Source: Mycoplasmataceae bacterium
GTDB taxonomy: Bacteria > Bacillota_I > Bacilli_A > Mycoplasmatales > Mycoplasmoidaceae
Length of the DNA stretch: 64,000 bases
Reading direction: 5' to 3'
Assembly (NCBI GenBank): GCA_031255095.1
Contig: JAIRTE010000024.1
Coordinates: 34,245-98,244, forward strand
In this document: piece by piece, positions 62,915 through 64,000 of the stretch
Layout of the letters: every line of letters begins with the position of its first letter
Numbering within the stretch: position 1 is the stretch's first letter
The notes under the pieces: generated by a model
Databases searched by the model: none
Told to the model about the DNA's origin: nothing
Seen by the model: the letters and a program-made list of their open reading frames with translations, nothing else
Program-made: the position numbers and the translations under genes

Positions 62915-63574
62915 TTATTTTTCCTTATTAGTTAAAAGATCAAGGATTTTATCAACACTTTTTTTCATATCAGCAATATCATGTTCAGTTTTGTAATTGA
63001 TTAATCTCTGTTCTTCAATAAAATTATCAATTTTATTTTCTAATTTATCTATTCTATTTTCTATTTTATCCATTCTAGCATTAACATTGGTTTTGAAATC
63101 GTTAAAATCTGATTTTGATACTAAATTTTCCATTCGGTTTTCTATTTTATCAAATTTAACATTAACATCAGTCTTAAAACCATCAAAATCTGATTTTAAT
63201 ACTAAATTTTCCATTCGATTTTCTATTTTATCAAATTTAACATTAACATCAGTCTTAAAACCATCAAAATCTGATTTTAATACATATTTACTAACTTTGT
63301 CTTTTTTATCTTTTAGTTTTGCTTTATTTCTTGGTTTTTTGTTAGAACCTTCTTTTTCATCTTCTATAGTTGGGTCTGAATCAGATGGAGGCTGAGGTGG
63401 TTCAGTAGGTTTTGAACTACGTTTTTTAGTTTTATCTATACCAACAGTATCAATAATCTTATTGATTTCGCTACCAGATAAAGATAATTTTTCCTTGGTG
63501 CCGATTCTTTTTCTTTGGGTTGAATCTAGAACTTCTGAATCTACAATTACATTTGTTACTTCTTTTTTATTCAT
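62915..63574 (-). CDS. DUF16-like coiled-coil protein with 81-bp repeats
   Basis: 219 aa, no Trp. N-terminal motif VLDSTQRKRIGTKEKL, Pro/Ser-rich linker (PTEPPQPPSDSDPT), two near-identical 27-residue repeats (KSDFDGFKTDVNVKFDKIEN type) plus a diverged third, then a coil ending in VDKILDLLTNKEK, which matches the C-terminus of the 5075 gene. Tandem 81-bp DNA copies occur at 63121-63201 and 63202-63282 with one visible difference. Likely an oligomeric, repeat-number-variable protein of unknown role. TATAAT about 8 nt upstream with an inverted repeat behind it. Confidence 0.85.
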   Translation of the reverse strand: MNKKEVTNVIVDSEVLDSTQRKRIGTKEKLSLSGSEINKIIDTVGIDKTKKRSSKPTEPPQPPSDSDPTIEDEKEGSNKKPRNKAKLKDKKDKVSKYVLKSDFDGFKTDVNVKFDKIENRMENLVLKSDFDGFKTDVNVKFDKIENRMENLVSKSDFNDFKTNVNARMDKIENRIDKLENKIDNFIEEQRLINYKTEHDIADMKKSVDKILDLLTNKEK

Positions 63575-63599
63575 TTATACTATTATAGCATTGTATATT

Positions 63600-63617
63600 G
63601 TTGTAGTGCTATACAAC
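63600..63617 (-). promoter_or_regulatory. Perfect 6-bp inverted repeat upstream of -10, candidate operator
   Basis: GTTGTA and TACAAC flank GTGCTA (plus strand). It is at the same position relative to the start as the inverted repeat before the paralogous gene at 5075. Confidence 0.4.
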
Positions 63618-63681
63618 TTTTTGGTGTTTAAAAAAGTGTGTGCCCAAAATTAAGGGGTTGGTTTGTTTTGAATTTGTTGTC

Positions 63682-63713
63682 AAAAACCTCCAGGCTTAGA
63701 AATATGTTATAAT
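63682..63713 (+). promoter_or_regulatory. Composite promoter driving the structured RNA
   Basis: AAAAACCTCCAGGCTTA followed after 9 bp by TATAAT (63708-63713), identical in layout to the promoter before the dUTPase gene. Confidence 0.65.
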
Positions 63714-63715
63714 TT

Positions 63716-63835
63716 AAGCATAGTGAGTGCATATCACTTATTTATGCACTAGTGGTACCAGGCTACCCAGTTTATAGAGGCTACTCTGTGATCGCCTCAG
63801 TAGAAATATTTTGGGAAACCTGGTAATTGCAGTTT
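63716..63835 (+). ncRNA. Structured RNA or leader of unknown class
   Basis: About 120 nt downstream of a strong promoter. Perfect stems: AGTGCAT (63726-63732) with ATGCACT (63744-63750); TACCAGG (63756-63762) with CCTGGTA (63819-63825); CCC/GGG inside; and GAGGC (63777-63781) with GCCTC (63794-63798). No SRP-RNA, tmRNA, RNase P, T-box or known riboswitch signature was recognised. It could be a free ncRNA or a leader of the short gene that follows. Confidence 0.55.
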
Positions 63836-63841
63836 GAATAA

Positions 63842-63985
63842 ATGAAAAGGAATCTAATAATTATATTAAGCCTAATTAACAAATTGATCTATTTGGCAGA
63901 GCAAATGGAGAAAGATAACTTAGAAAATTTAATGAAATATGAAGATGAATGAATTAAAAAACAGCTTGAAGAAGGAAAAGTTTAA
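63842..63985 (+). CDS. Small ORF (47 aa) after the structured leader
   Basis: 47 aa: MKRNLIIILSLINKLIYLA.. hydrophobic first half, then a charged Glu/Lys-rich second half with one TGA(Trp). It begins a few bases after the structured region. It resembles small membrane-associated proteins, but no family was recognised. A second ATG two bases after its stop (63987) opens another frame that leaves the window. Confidence 0.45.
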
Positions 63986-64000
63986 GATGAGAAAATATGT

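Noticed and set aside
63716..63835. SRP RNA, T-box or tmRNA
   Set aside because: No GGAAG-type domain IV, no T-box TGGNACCGCG, no tRNA-like ends or tag frame was seen.

Overview
The window comes from a small, very AT-rich mollicute (Mycoplasma-like) genome in which UGA encodes tryptophan. Dozens of conserved proteins (LeuRS, LysRS, ProRS, PcrA, UvrB, HrcA, Fhs and others) read through in-frame TGA codons at plausible Trp positions, and nearly every apparently broken gene becomes intact under genetic code 4. BspA-type leucine-rich-repeat surface proteins, DUF16-like coiled-coil proteins, DUF31 protease and LTSC/LSSC-type lipoproteins point to the Mycoplasmoidaceae/Malacoplasma side of the Mollicutes. 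The trichomonad-associated Candidatus Malacoplasma girerdii is a reasonable guess, but this is inference.

Layout. 1-4.7 kb: two large minus-strand surface genes and a small hypothetical. 5-8.5 kb: a DUF16-like coiled-coil gene, alanine racemase, a metallo-beta-lactamase-fold hydrolase, tRNA-Ile and a Bax-inhibitor-like membrane protein. 8.6-19 kb: housekeeping (rpsR, gmk-like, MoxR-like ATPase, tRNA-Cys/Arg, fhs, proS, tRNA-Lys/Gln/Tyr, greA, rpsP) interrupted by two AAA_14/DUF4143 ATPases and followed by a multispan membrane protein. 19-31 kb: two BspA-like lipoproteins, leuS, a 1155-aa lipoprotein and lysS. 32-34 kb: a SWIB-domain mini-protein, a DUF16-like gene flanked by direct repeats, and an LRR surface protein carrying a G8 tract. 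34-39 kb: pcrA, a hypothetical, hrcA, tRNA-Lys(CTT) and dnaN, ending at an 86-nt pure A/T palindromic intergenic segment. 39-48 kb: an 1130-aa lipoprotein, uvrB, a DUF31 protease lipoprotein, a divergently transcribed pair of membrane proteins and a third AAA_14 ATPase. 49-58 kb: a 360-aa hypothetical with a Shine-Dalgarno sequence, an amidohydrolase, a hemolysin III-like protein, a fourth AAA_14 ATPase, a dimeric dUTPase, pth, a phosphoesterase and two divergent membrane proteins. 58-64 kb: a HAD hydrolase, a three-gene lipoprotein/ABC-transporter operon, a third DUF16-like gene and a strongly structured transcribed region.

How it works together. Most genes have a TATAAT box only about 5-15 nt before the start codon and no Shine-Dalgarno sequence, implying widespread leaderless or near-leaderless transcription. 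Two clear exceptions (SWIB protein and the 360-aa protein) have AGGAG-type sites. Several surface-protein promoters carry perfect inverted repeats touching the -10 region or start codon. Tandem coding repeats, a G8 homopolymer and repeat-flanked genes suggest that surface variation is a major theme, interleaved with a reduced translation/repair gene set. No transposase, CRISPR array, rRNA or prophage was seen.
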